Source of the DNA: Rostratula benghalensis
Taxonomy: Eukaryota > Chordata > Aves > Charadriiformes > Rostratulidae
Length of the DNA: 64,000 nt
Direction: 5' to 3'
Assembly (NCBI GenBank): GCA_013399305.1
Contig: VXAI01000019.1
Location: 3,442,765 to 3,506,764 of the forward strand
Shown here: positions 11,032-24,237 of the stretch, piece by piece
Position numbering within the stretch: the first letter of the stretch is position 1
Layout of the letters: every line of letters starts with the position of its first letter
Notes under the pieces: model-generated
Told to the model about the DNA's origin: nothing
Seen by the model: the letters and a program-made list of their open reading frames with translations, nothing else
The model's database searches: none
Translations under genes and position numbers: made by a program

Positions 11032-14000
11032 CTTCTACTTCCTGTTTACTTGCAGGAAAACCACAATCCTCAACCTCTTCCTATTCAACTCCTCCCTCAC
11101 ACGCATCTTCTGCAGCCTCATCCAAGGGGACAACTTGTCCCATGCAGGAAAAAAGGATAAGTCTCATCACATAAAATCAGATGTTGATATGATCAGGCTG
11201 ATTTCTACAGGTTCTGCTGGTTGGTCATTGGTTCCAGCACCACTCTCCACCTCCCTTTCCATAATTTGGTCAAATAATGTAATAAATATAATTTTAAAAC
11301 CATGTCCATAGATTGTTTTTTGTTTGTTTGTTTGTTTTTAAATTGTGAGTCATGCCATTCCCTGACAAGTTCTTGCTCCTGCATTCCAGCCTTGTTTCCA
11401 CTCCTTCTTACAACTTTTCCACTCATTTCAGTCATTTCCTAGAACATGCACAGATACTTTGTAATTTAAATCATGGAAAATTATGTATGTTGATTACCTA
11501 TAAGTTAATTTAGTTCCTTACATAATTTTCCTTCCCACACTTAATTTGCCTCAAATTTAATTTGAAAATGTTTTGGGATAGCCTTGATTCTGCATAATCT
11601 CTGGTGAGTGGTTTTCACATACTAATCAGGTAGCTGGCACCCTATCCCTTTTACAAGCAGAGGAAAATATTTGAGTGTGTACTTTCTTGAAGTGTTGAAG
11701 AGATGAAAGCAAGTTTTTTTCATGTGAAAAACTTTATTAATAAAATTCCTGTTTGGTTCTCTGTGGGACAAAGGTTCTTGCTAGCTGTCAAAAGCAGGAT
11801 AATATAACTTGGAGATAAGGACTCTTACACCTCAAATCATTACTACAATAAAAATCATATATCTCCTGCCTTACAAAGTGCAAATCTGACATATATTGAT
11901 ATTTCAAGCTTAATGTCTTGTATTGTTCAAAGCCAAAGCTCTACCAAGACTCTGAGGGAACAAGATCCAGAGCTTGTAGTATGTAGGGAATGCTTAAAAC
12001 TTTTTTGAAGGTCCTTTTGCTAACAAACGTAATTTATTTTGTTAGAGGTGTATATCTCACTGACTCACAGAAGCCCTTCTAGTTGCATTAAATATTTCTT
12101 ATCCCTGTCATATTGAAATCCATTTTGAAGTGAAAGCTGTTTATTCATCTTAAATGTTGCTGAAGCTGTCATAAGCATGGATAAGATGACAAGTGCTATA
12201 TTTTAGCTCAAAGTTAGCAAAAACCCACGACTCAGAAGAAGTTCAGGTTGTGGTTTCAATCCAGCTTTCCCTTTTTGAGTTGTATTTGATGACAAGTTTG
12301 TTATTGCATTAGATGCACCAACACTGAATTACGCGAGTACTTTTCTGCACTGGTACTCTGTCTGTTGGACTATGTTAGGCATTCATTAAAGATGATAGCC
12401 CAGGTTCAGGTAAAATAAAGCTGCTTTCCCTCATCACGTGGTTGAACTACTCTTTTGTCACCTCTGAGACTTTCCAAAGGCCATCTAACTTTAAAAATTT
12501 CATTCAACCTTGTATATACTTGGGAAACATCCTGAGTTGGGGCGTCAGGGTATCTGGGGGCCACAAATGCAAAGAAGGAGTTACAGACCCTTTATTCACT
12601 AACGTGGTTTATGGAAGAAGAAGACATTGGAGGACATATGAGTCAGTTCCTGCAGTTTATACCCCAATGTTAAGGTAAAAACAATACTGATTTCACTTTA
12701 TGCTGATATACCTGAGTACAGGTAAAAATTGGACAACCACCATGTATCAAGTCCATCCCTGCTAGGAGGGTCACAGCCTCCAGCACAGAAATAGATAACC
12801 AGATAACTTCTCCATAGTGTGAGAAGCACGATATATATATAGCCCTCCAGAGCCAATGACATGGCAGGTAGTTCATCTGGTTTTGATATGTAACTATGAA
12901 TGTTTTAATGAATAAAGTAGGTGAATATCTGTAACTTCAGCCCAGGTGATACTGTTGTGCCACCCAAATTCCTGACCTCTAACTAATTCTCTTTTAGCTG
13001 GTGTCAAGGCAAATACAGTTGAACGATTTCAAGGGCTTGTACAGGTGTAGAGTGATAATGGAAAATCAATGGAATAAATTAAAAAAGTATATATTTTTGA
13101 ATCCATGAGAAATACTTGAAGCTAGCACTTGAAATACCCCTAATGGCTACATTTTTTTTATTGCAAAGTCAAAATGCTGAAGCATAAGATGCATTTGACC
13201 AATTGTATCTATAAAAAAGAACAGATTTTAGTGAGGTGTATGTGAAAATGTTCTGTAGGACAATGAGTGTACACAATATTTCCAAGAGAAGCACATCTGT
13301 GAATGCCAAGACACCACAGAAGAATGTGTGAGAAATAACACTTGGGTGTCTGTGGAACTTCATACTTCATTCTGTAAGATCCACCAATTCTGAATCTTTG
13401 TGTAGACCTCTAGTCAATATTTCTTTATAAAGACATATTGTGCTGTAGTCTTTGATATAATTTTAAAAAAATTTTAAAAGAAGTTGCATTTGTCTTCAGA
13501 AGTGCACACCTTTGGTTCTAAAGTGCTCTTCAAGAAAATTCACTTTTTCAGAAGATTCTTCTGTTATTTCAGTTAGATATGCCAGAGTCATAAAAAAGGA
13601 GAATTAAAATTAACACTTGACTTTATGGAAAAAGAAGATACAGTTTTGTGACTCTATTTTAGTCTTTTTTTTAGAAGAAGCAATCATAAGTAAGCATTCA
13701 GTATGAATCATACTCTATGATACAGATAATGCCTTTCGTCTTTATTTCTATGATATTTTATTTTAAAGAGTTTTTTAACAAATCTAGTGCTCAGTGCTGG
13801 AACACCTTCCTTCCTGCATTTTTTTGGTGTATACAGAGTTTTTATGTCTGAATGTGCATACACACACCTGGATGTGCATATAGGCATCTGTGCAGTCATT
13901 GTATAAATCATAGATCAGCTTGTTTCTTCATCAGTGCAGAGACAGTATGGGTATCCTCACTCAGAGGTGAGTGACAGTGACATTCTTTATTTTAATCTAC

Positions 14001-16415
14001 CTTCAGCAAAATATTAATTATGAACAACCCCGTTTGCAGTCCCCAGGTCACTCTGCCTTCGAACAATGCCAGAGGCTGCCTTTGTGTTACCATTGTGCAT
14101 ACACCACTGGAACTAGAGACAGGGTAGATTTATCATCTGCTCTGCTTGGGTCTATCTCACACTGAAGTAGCTGAATCCTCAGTAGAAAAAATGTCCCTTG
14201 AACAAGATATTGAAAGACACTTTTCTAGCAGTTTGTTATACCATGCAGAGGCTCGTACTACAACTTGCTACTCGCTGAGAATTCACGCACTCAGGAAAGC
14301 AGACTGCTTGATTCGGGCTGATTAATTAGACTCATTACCCAGACTAGAATTATGCAAAAGTACATTGTATAATAAGATAAACAATAATAATCGAGTAGGA
14401 CCAGAGGCATTCCTTGGGACTGCATGGGGTTGCCAGATCCTGTGCGATGGAGGTGGTGAGGCTGAACAGATGTCATCCTCTTGCTCTTGTTGAGGACCAA
14501 GGAAAACACACTATAGCTATGGATCCGAGAGTTTATTTTTATTCCAATATATATTTTAGCAACTTAGAAGTCTAAATTATGTAATAACACTAACACTCAT
14601 AGTCCAAATTAACAAAGAAAAGCTTTGCCAATAACACAGGTAAATTTGTTACACAAAACCACCGTTCTACTGAAAACTGTGTATTGTCCCTCCTGATGAC
14701 CCCCTGCATCCTCAGGATGAAAATTTAATTTTCCAACAAAGCCTGAATGGGCCTGAGGTTGAAGGGGGTAGAGTGTCACTGGCATTCATTCACAAGGTCA
14801 CTTTTGCGAGGATCAAAAATAATTAAATTTGAGAAAGGAGGACATGTTCCACAGTCTTTTGGTGAGGCCAGTGACCAACACACTGAGAATGAGACAGATA
14901 CACAGAAATGTTCGTCACACTTCACTGCTTGAGGCCCTTAGAAAAAGAGAACACACAGCTGGGCACATTCAGTCCCCAGTTTAAAAGACAGCTTGCTGAG
15001 ACAGTGATTTGCACACCTCATTTTTGACAGTAATGTCACGTGGTTGTTACTTGTCGACACACAGGCAATATTTCTAAACCCCAATTAAGGCTCATCTTCA
15101 GCGTGTTGTGAGTGTCAGTTTGGGAAGTCTCAGCTGGGCAGCAGCATGGGTAGGCTTAGATGTCGCAGGACACGTCCAGGTTGCAATGACTCAAATACTT
15201 GCCACATCCCAGTGGTGGTGTCACAGTCTATGGAACAAAGCAGGAATACCACAGAGGTTCAACATCCTAGGTCAGCGGCAGATTACCATTTCCTACTTGT
15301 TTTGTCTCATTAGGAAAGAAAGAGGAAAGAAAATAGGACTGACATTTGCCCCGTTGTCTGAGGTTTTCAGTTCTTGTTTCTTTGCAGAAGAAACTCTGTG
15401 GAAATTGCTGAATGGAAGCGCGGAAGAGGGTTCCTTGCTGTTTATGAGGGATATGGTTGTTTGAAGGAAGCACACCTAATTGTGTGTCCCCACCTCCCTG
15501 ATGATTTTGTTGCCTTCCTTTTTCTACGGATGTTTAAACTTAAATGTTGGAGAAAGGCTCCTCTCATCTTGTCATTAGTGACATCAGACCAAATCTGTGT
15601 TCTTGTCACTCCCAGTCCTGTTCTTTAAACAAACCTAGATCTATATTACCACTTTATAATCTAGTTTATAAACATTTTTATGGCTCTGAAAATGCCTAGC
15701 CTTAAGAATAATTTTTAAAAAGGCAAACTGTATAATGATAGGCTAGGCTTAAGTATTTTGTCCCATGTTTAAATTTCACATAATACGTACATTAAAGCAA
15801 GTTCTGTCAGGAACCCTAAGGCTTTGAAGTACCTGAAATGTTTCACTGTGGTTCTTTTTACAAGGAACACTTACTTCCCCCGATGACTGGAGAACATGTT
15901 ATAGAAAAAAAAATGTGAAGTGTTTTACTTGGTAAGTTTACAGTAGACCAAATAAGTGAGCTATTTTTACTTCAAATATTTCTAGAACAAAAAAAGTAAG
16001 GGTAAAACTTACTGCTCCAGCTACCAGAATTTAAAATAAATTATGGTGTGAAGAGACCTTGTTACGATTCACACTTTTGAATGCATCTCAGTAGGCAATA
16101 CTCTGTTCTTTCATTAAGGCTGGATTTTAATCAAACTAAGCCTGCAGTTGTCTTTACATAATGAATATACAAATACATACAAACGTCCCTTAGCGGATCG
16201 TTATGCACACAGATTTAATTTTCTATTTGTGTCCAATTTTAGCCACTTTAAAAATAGTCTTTCAGACTGTAGGATCCTGAGGACAGTGTGGGCTTTGCAT
16301 TTGGAGAAAACTGTGGGGCACTGATTAGCAAAATGCAGTGGTTTATTCTGTATTATCCTTTTCCTTGTGCAGGATTTAAATGGGAAACTGCTAAAGTGCC
16401 TTGCACTGAATAAGT
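11032..16415. other. non-coding stretch, with a slightly GC-richer patch at 14.7-15.6 kb
   Basis: No gene is recognised. The patch from about 14700 to 15630 is less AT-rich than its surroundings and carries overlapping short open frames on both strands, including a 118-codon plus frame at 15108-15464 and an 84-codon plus frame at 15374-15628. None shows a domain I know. A (TATA)n run lies at about 12828-12842 and a (GTTT)n repeat at 11315-11339. Confidence 0.6.
11315..11339. repeat. (GTTT)n microsatellite
   Basis: About six GTTT-type units, slightly interrupted at both ends. It is a simple repeat without further context. Confidence 0.85.
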
Positions 16416-16440
16416 ATTGTTATTACTATTATTATTATTT
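16416..16440. repeat. (ATT)n microsatellite
   Basis: A short trinucleotide tract, attgttattactattattattattt, has two interruptions at its left end. Confidence 0.8.
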
Positions 16441-19400
16441 AAACATAGACAAAAAATGTTGATCCCAGGCATAATTTTGAATGTTTTTCTTAAGACAGAA
16501 AATAATACATCCGTTATTCAAAAAACCCAAGTTTTTTTACTCAACGATAATTAAAAATAAATGTGTATGGCAAGACATTTTTAAAAATAATGTTCTGAAA
16601 GTAGCTGATGACCAGAGTGTATATTTTCTATTCAACAGCATTTCATACTGGTCTTATTGCTAATGTACAGGTTGGGCTATCACGTATCAGAAGAGCCCGA
16701 CATTTCCCCAAGACTGATGACAGAATCAGCATTCCCCGTATCTGCCCTTGTAAGAACAGGTGAAGTAGATACTTTAACTCTAGAAAACCCTAACAGCGTT
16801 GTGATAACACGACTGACTGGGCTGCCATGCCATCAATTCACTGCCTATGCAGGAGCAAAGAATGAAGTCTGGACCTAAAATACTATTCACCTGGTCTAAA
16901 ATAGGTCAGGCAAATTGCATACTGCAGTGTCTTCTACTTCAATGGATTACAAGGAAGATTGAAGTGACTAGCTCAGATTTCATTGGCATCTATGACTACA
17001 TGAGGTCAATCTCCTAATCTGATTTTATTATTTACATAACAGAGTCTCAGTTAGTTTGGTAAAAAAAACCCTGCCACTATGTCTCTATGCATTGCTAGTT
17101 CACACAGAAATTTTCTACTGAGTTGACCTCTCTTCACCATGTAGTCCTTCTGTATCCAGCCCTGGACCGATGAGGCGAGTGGGACTCAACTCCTGGCCTT
17201 CTCCCAGCTGGGGCAGGCTCTCCTCTTGGTGGGGCTCAATCCTAAACTTTCTGTGTAGCTGTAAAGTCCTTTGGTGGGACTTATTCCACGTGATACACAA
17301 ACCAGTGCACACACCTACCCTTTCAGAAGGCATTAAATGCTGATGTAAAGGAACTGAATTTGTGCATTGATGTGGCTCATGATGCGCAGGGCTTTGTCTG
17401 TCACACATTTAGAAGGACTGACTGCATAAGGAACGTGACAAATCAGCCACATGCAGTGCATTTGCTTTTATCTGTGCAGACAGAGAAAAGGGGGTTTTGA
17501 AGTGTTTCTGCTGCACTAAATTTCTTAAGGAATCCACATACTTTTACAGCATTTGAAGTCTTACTTTCAGCCAGCCTAGAGACACGCTTGCGAGCTCAGT
17601 TAAACTTCAGGTTTTTCCAATCCACCCTGGAACCACCCTGCAGGTAGCCCTCACAGCATATTTGTTGTGAAAAAACTTCGATGCTGAATGCATGTTTATC
17701 CTGACAGCCATCAAGTGTGTAGGTACACTGTAATTTTTGTTTATTACAGTGCATCAGGTGGTAAGAAGTAGTCAGTAAGTCTTTCTCTTCCTTAGCTTAA
17801 TCTTGGTGGTTGTAATTCCCTTACAGTTTAAATTGTTACATATTCTGACTGTAATATACACCAGATGGGGCTTCCAGGTGAGTCTATTTTATTTGACATA
17901 AACCAAATACATGAAAGTCTCATGTCATAACATTCACTCAACCTCAGCAAAGGAAATATCAGAAACATAGAAGCCTGGAGGTTTAAATTTTTGACCTAAA
18001 ACTTCTTAGAGTCATGTATTTATTAGGGTTTTTTCAGCATCTCAAAATTCCTGTTAGGACAATTAGTTTTTGACATTGTAATTTTTCACTGGTAGGAAAA
18101 AACCTCGCACTCCATTCTGCAAATCTCTGTTTGCTTCCAAGATGATGCTTTTGTTTACTCAGCAATCCTGCTCTATGGGAAACTCCTGACTGGAATTAAT
18201 ACACTCCAAAATTGTGAAATATCTATTGGCTGCTCGCTCCCCTGTGTTCTTTCTGTAAACAGTAAGCAGAATAAACTTACCAAACCTCTTCTTTGGAGAC
18301 AAGACAAAAAGTAAGGAAACAGACAGGGGAACTGAAGAGCACAGAAAATAGCGTAAGGGCAAGCTGAAGAGCTAGAGGATGGCAAAAAAAGGACTTTACT
18401 TTTAGGTGTTTCAAATGAAAGGGCAAGCCTGCTGGACCACTTACATGTGTAAACTCAGTGGTTATGGATAGCATTAAATGTTTTCTTATTCTAAGACAAA
18501 AGAACATATATTGACTGAGCTCCTAGGAAGTGTGCTTCTAATGCAGAACATTGTTTTTTGGCTGCTGCACATTTTTCTTATTAATTTAGCAGAGAAAGAA
18601 AAGAAAAAAATCAACCATTCAATTACACTGCAGCAACTACTTTGAGATATTTGAGATGCTGTGGCTAGTGCAGCTGCCCTTCTAGTTACAGCTGTAATTT
18701 TCTCCATTTATATTAACAAGGAGTAGACTGCTTAACATTTAACTTAATCAAACTTATGTACCGAATCGTTAGTGAATGCCACTAGGCTCTTCAATGTATA
18801 ACTAATAATGCTTTATATAAAATGACAATGGGAGGCTAAATTTAGAGAAATGTTCCCCAGGTCCCTTTCTGTGATCGCTATTTAAAATACCATTATTCAA
18901 CTAACAGTTAGGGGCTATTAGTGCCTGGGGTTTGTTCAATACCGTATAAATCAGTGTTGTTTGATACAACATAGATGTGGGGGGAAAACTATGTATCTTA
19001 GTGTTTCAGGCCTTTACCTTGAGGAAAACAAAAATTCCCAAGAATAGGACAAATTACTTATTAAAAAATGCTGGCAAAGAAGGGACTGACATCACAAGCA
19101 AACAAGCCAATAGCAATATTACAAGATGAGAAATGTTCAAAGAGGTATACTTTGGAGGTTTAAGTCTTCCTATGAGCATTTTTCTTTTCTCTTTTTCAAC
19201 AGAACTGAAGAAATTGGATGACTAGACAAGGTAATTAATTTTATTTAAGTAAGTAGAGCAGGAATCAGATGCTGATTAAAAAGGGGGGAAAAGATTTAGA
19301 AGTATACTAGAGTTAAATATTAATTTTTACTTTATCATGAGCTTTCATTCATCACAATTCTAGAATTGCATGGTGTATTTTGTGAGAGTGCTATAGAAAC

Positions 19401-22400
19401 ATTTATTTAGGATCTTGGATAAACTTTTAGTACACCCCATGGTGTGCTTGATGAACAGGGTAATCTTAATGATTCACCATGATCTCCTGATCTTACAGAG
19501 GCAAAGGCTGCCACATGGGATAGAACCTCTGAAATAACAGCTGCAGATGCAGAGGGATATTTTTTCACTGGTATGGTGAAACTCATTTTCTTCCTCTCCA
19601 TCCTACTCCTTCTTGGGGAATGAATGAGGTGATATCAGCCTTAAAAAGGTTTCTAAACATTTGTACTAAGTAAATTTGATGCCACTGGTTCATATGATAT
19701 TTACTTTTCTGACATCAGCTCCTGAAAGCATTCAGATACTTGGGTACACTTACGTAAGCATGAGACCAGCAAAATTAGGAAACCCTTGTGAGAAATTATT
19801 AGACAAGCTACACTTTTTTAAAGAGAGCAAGAGAAAGACACTGTCTGATTTGTGTAAAATTTATATCTCTACATGCCTCATGGAGATGTGACAGAAACAT
19901 AATTTCATTTCATACTTTCCATTTTAATTGATAGACCTTCAGACACTTGAGCTTAAATCCAGTTTTGGAACATAAACTCTTTAAATACTGCTTCTAATAA
20001 GGCTAGCTCAGGGCAGGAAGCTACTGGCTTCATCTGAAGTAGATATCTGTCCAAATACAACATGTCATTAAGAAGTGGCACAAAAAGAAATAGATTATTG
20101 CCCATCTCCAAGGAATATAAAAAATTCTGATTCCTTCAAGAGAAAAGAAAGAATGACTTGAATTAAAAATGTCAAAACTATATCAGGTTGGAAATAATAT
20201 TTGACATTTCCACTACTGTTATAGTATTTCATATTGATTGTAGTGGTTACAAATCAGGTCTCACAACAGCTGAGAAGAAAAAACTCTTGGACACAAAGTC
20301 TAACATTTATCCTAAAAAGAATAAACTTTCATATTAAATTGGTTTATTTATCCATCACAATACACAATTGTTGCCAATAAGATGTGGATCGTGATGTGTC
20401 TTATTGATCTCTCTGAAAGGAATCTCAAGAGGAAAAACGTGGAGTTTCTGTGGAGAGAGAAGCAACAAACATTTGAATGGGATCTGAGTCATCAAAGCTG
20501 CATTGAATGAAAGGACAAGCAAACTCTGCAGATTACTAAAGTGGTTCTCTGTGAAATACAGCTTTGAACTTATCAGGCTGAAGCACACCCCGTGTTCTGA
20601 GGAATTCCTAACCTATTATCATAAAACATGAGGAGCCCACACTGTGATTTGGAATGCGAGTGATGGTGCTGCTCTGCCTTGGGGATAACTCAGGCTCTTA
20701 CACTGTGTCTAGGGCATAATTTGAGTGCACTATTGAGTCCTACTACAGCTAGAGCCACAGAGAAGGCAGGCTGAAGGATGTTTAACCTGTGAATCCTAAA
20801 CTGTTTTAGAGGAGGTTCCTCAGCTCAGACAAAATGATAGGAAGTCTGGACCTACAAAACAGATACTATTTCCTTTGGTAAATCCGTAGCTGCCTGTTGA
20901 ATTTTTGTTGCTTGGATGGTAGTGAAGGACATCTGTGAATCACTGTCTTGAGACTGGGTATGCTGCCAAGTTAAAGAGTCTTCAGCTGAAATAATTCTCT
21001 GCCTCACTGCTGGTATAACTGCTCAGATATGTGCTTTTAGCCCATGGTATGTGCTCAGTAATGCAAAATTAGTGTAACCTTCTTTCAGTATAGCTTAAGC
21101 TGAATTGTATTAAGTTGCCCTTACAGATGGCTGCCAGTTTGCTTCTAGAGAGATATCATGACTCCGATTATACATATGGTAATTTGCTAGGCTGTGATAA
21201 CTTGTTTGTGTGATAACTCCTATACTCGTGGAATTAGGCACCAAATTGCTGCCTTAGTTCCACAGAAGGTGAGTATGTATTGTTTTAGCTGGCCATTTGC
21301 CACAGTTCCCCTCTCTACAAAAGATTTGTGTTTCTCCTTCCCACACAATTCTGTAAGAATAAAATCTGCTAATCATTAAGAGAGAGGATTCCGTCATTGA
21401 CTGATGAAGACCTTAGGAATTTAATGTTAAATTCAATGCACTTCTGTCAAGCTTTATGGCCATTTCTGATTAGTTATGCAGATATATATGTATAGGTCTG
21501 TACAGGTATATTCATATCTATAAATAAAATATGAGTTGTTTCTGTTTAAATCATCACATTTATTGTAAGAGAAAGTATCATTAGTAAATAGAAATTTGTC
21601 ATGGTAATATCCAAACCACATCTCATAAACTGGCCTGATAGGAAATTTAAACACCTATCTTGTAAGAGATGTATTGCTTGCTTTTAAATGGTCAAAAATA
21701 AACAAAACAATTACATCTCTATATGGTGCATTGAAAAATGCAAGCTTAAAAAAAAAGTAGCAACTTGTTTAGAGCTTTCTTAGCCATTCTCTTGCTGCTC
21801 AGAACGGAGAATGGTAGGATCTGGTGACAGGCTGGGTGACCTGGCTGCTTAGTGAGATGTGGACAAACCACCTAACATTCTGATAAGAAAAATGGACCCT
21901 GGAAATTCGGTTAAATACTGACAGCCTTAATACAGGCAACTTGGAATCTCATGGTCTTTCTTGAGAGGATTGCCCAGGTTGTGTGCACAATGTTTGAAGA
22001 GGAGGAGGAGAGGCATCCCTAGATGACAAGGTATGGTTACTTGGCTGCATAATGCATCACCTCTGCAGTATATTCATCATTTATTTCATATATTCATTCA
22101 TTATGGTGAGATGTAATCAGTTTGGAGACTCTCATCAACCCACCTGTCAAGCAGGAAAGAGACTAAAAGACAGGGTTAGTGGACAAGCCAGTACTGAACA
22201 GCAAATAGTTTTTTAATCAGAATTTTAACAAAATAAACGTGCTCTCACAAGAGGAATAGAGCAAATGTATGCTCTGTCAGAACGAATCATTCCATTGAAC
22301 AGTTCATGACCTGTTACACTGGCATCTTAAGTCTGCAACGTATCTCAGAGTATGTGACCCTCAGCATTCAATATATTATATTCAAATGAACATTTGCAAA

Positions 22401-22630
22401 TGAACATAACATCCAACATGGTATGAAATGGTTATTCTATAAACTCAAACACAACATTCAGGTGCTTCACTATATGAGTTCATTCTATTTTGTAACCGCT
22501 TATCAGAAAGAATTTCTAATTGAAAGCACCTTGTTCATCTTTCACTTACAAAGACAAAAGTTTTTTACTACTGTGAAATAAAGTTCATGTTGTTTTGCTG
22601 TTAACAAGATCTAGGTATTGCCAGCTAAGA
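16441..22630. other. AT-rich non-coding stretch, no gene recognised
   Basis: No known repeat or protein was recognised. Points noted are a 74-codon plus-strand frame at 16657-16878 preceded by an acceptor-like site, a GC-richer patch at 17130-17400, a perfect 9-bp inverted repeat at 17726-17751, and a 51-nt open segment between good splice-site look-alikes at 17827-17877. The rest to 22.6 kb shows nothing distinctive on either strand. Confidence 0.6.
17726..17751. repeat. short perfect inverted repeat
   Basis: The arms CACTGTAAT and ATTACAGTG are perfect reverse complements around an 8-nt T-rich spacer. It could form a small hairpin. No polymerase III or microRNA context was seen, and such hairpins arise by chance. 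Confidence 0.6.
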
Positions 22631-22659
22631 AAAACAAACAAACAAACAAACAAACAAAG
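22631..22659. repeat. (CAAA)n microsatellite
   Basis: About seven CAAA units in a row with little interruption. It is a simple repeat. Confidence 0.9.
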
Positions 22660-24210
22660 ATACAAACTATGGAAACAGTGATATTAAAATTTTCAAGAAA
22701 AAAATCTCATTCTGCAATGACAGCATTTTTATTTTACCTTGACTCTCTTTTGGCTTATGGAGAAAAATGCAGGAGAATATATGTAAAGCTACAAACTCAA
22801 GATGTTTTTTTTATTTCTTCCAAACCCTTTGCAGTGACAAGAAGATGAAAGAACATGGACCGCTATGTCAGAAGAATTCAAATTACACAGGAGTAGACTG
22901 CCACTTTCATTCTAAACTTAAATAAAGGGTAACATATACCTCCACTCCCTCAGGAGCAGTCTAAGTAATACAAGTGATCTGTTATTGCCTAGTTCCAGAA
23001 GAAGATTCCTCCACTTAAGTGCCTACTTATATCAATGCAGAGATGCACAGTACTCTGTATTTTTCAACCCTTCTCAATTTACTTCTTCCACATCTATACG
23101 GAAAAAGCAATAATTGGCTGAGGTTTGCTCCATTTTTCAACAAAGAATATTAACACGGGGGTGTCTTACATTTCCTCTGCATTCTGCTTTGTTTATGTGG
23201 AGAACTAGGACAGGGATAAAAACCCTGGCTAGTTTATTTGTGGACACTCATCCATACCTGAAACAGAAAATGAGCATGAGTCAGAACTTAAATTCTGTAT
23301 ATTTTACTTCCATTTTCACTGATGATACATTTTGCAGACTCTTGCTTTCTGTCTGGCATGGATTTCAGTCTTATAAATTGCTTTCAACTACACACTAAGG
23401 TCTCACTATTAGATATAGTGTATGGAATAGAATATATTCTCCTCTGCTTCTGACACAGAACAGAATTATACTTCATTTTATGTTTTTCATTTTAATAAAT
23501 TCTTCATGAATTCTTGGTTATTTCATTTTTAGTACAGTATAATATTTTCTCTTGAATTTCATTAGGTTCTTTTGAATAATTTATTGATGTATGTGTAAGT
23601 AGCTATAGTGCTATTGAGGCTTACTGAAGTCACTAAGAATACTGGCCTGTTTTCATCACGTCCTCTTTTTTTCCTTCTCACTTTTTTCATTTCTGCTTTG
23701 CAACCATACTTCATAATATGGAATTTCTTATTTCATTTAATTACTTCATTCTGTCTTATTCTCTCACGTGCTATAATTGCTTGTTTTAAGAATGAACCAA
23801 TGTCATTATAGGATTTATTTTCTCCACCATGAATGACAGGTATATAGTAAAGTAATAGTGTTGGACTACATGTAGAAAACACAGGATAATAACATTCTTT
23901 CCTTAAAATCTAATTTATTTCTCCTAGAAGAAAGAAAATATCTATTTGTTATGTGTATTCAGCCTTTTTGTACTAGGTGACTACGTTGTTATCCCAACTA
24001 GCTGCAAATATGAAACCATTCAGCAGAGAGTCAAAACAGATAAAATAGAAAGAATGTGAAACATTGCATTTACTAACAAAAATCTCTGGGCTATTTTGTA
24101 AAACACCAAAACAATTAGATATTCATGAATCTTTCTGAATAATAGTGGCAGTTAAATAGAATAGGAAAGAGTATGTTATACTTTGTGGCTTAACTAGAAT
24201 AATTATAAAA

Positions 24211-24237
24211 CTAAATTAAACTAAACTAAACTAAACT
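24211..24237. repeat. (CTAAA)n pentanucleotide microsatellite
   Basis: Five CTAAA units, the first with one substitution (ctaaattaaa ctaaactaaa ctaaac). It is a simple repeat. Confidence 0.85.

Noticed and set aside
13948..13979. 32-nt segment between cttcatcag and gaggtgagt
   Set aside because: Too short to test; this number of splice-site look-alikes is expected by chance in 64 kb.
14280..14550. Possible solo LTR on the minus strand (an aataaa followed by actctcggatcc-type sequence at about 14520-14545)
   Set aside because: No TG...CA ends, target duplication, primer-binding site or internal retroviral sequence could be identified.
21950..22025. Possible exon between ttgcccag and aaggtatgg
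   Set aside because: The frames with exon-like composition are interrupted by TAG or TGA.
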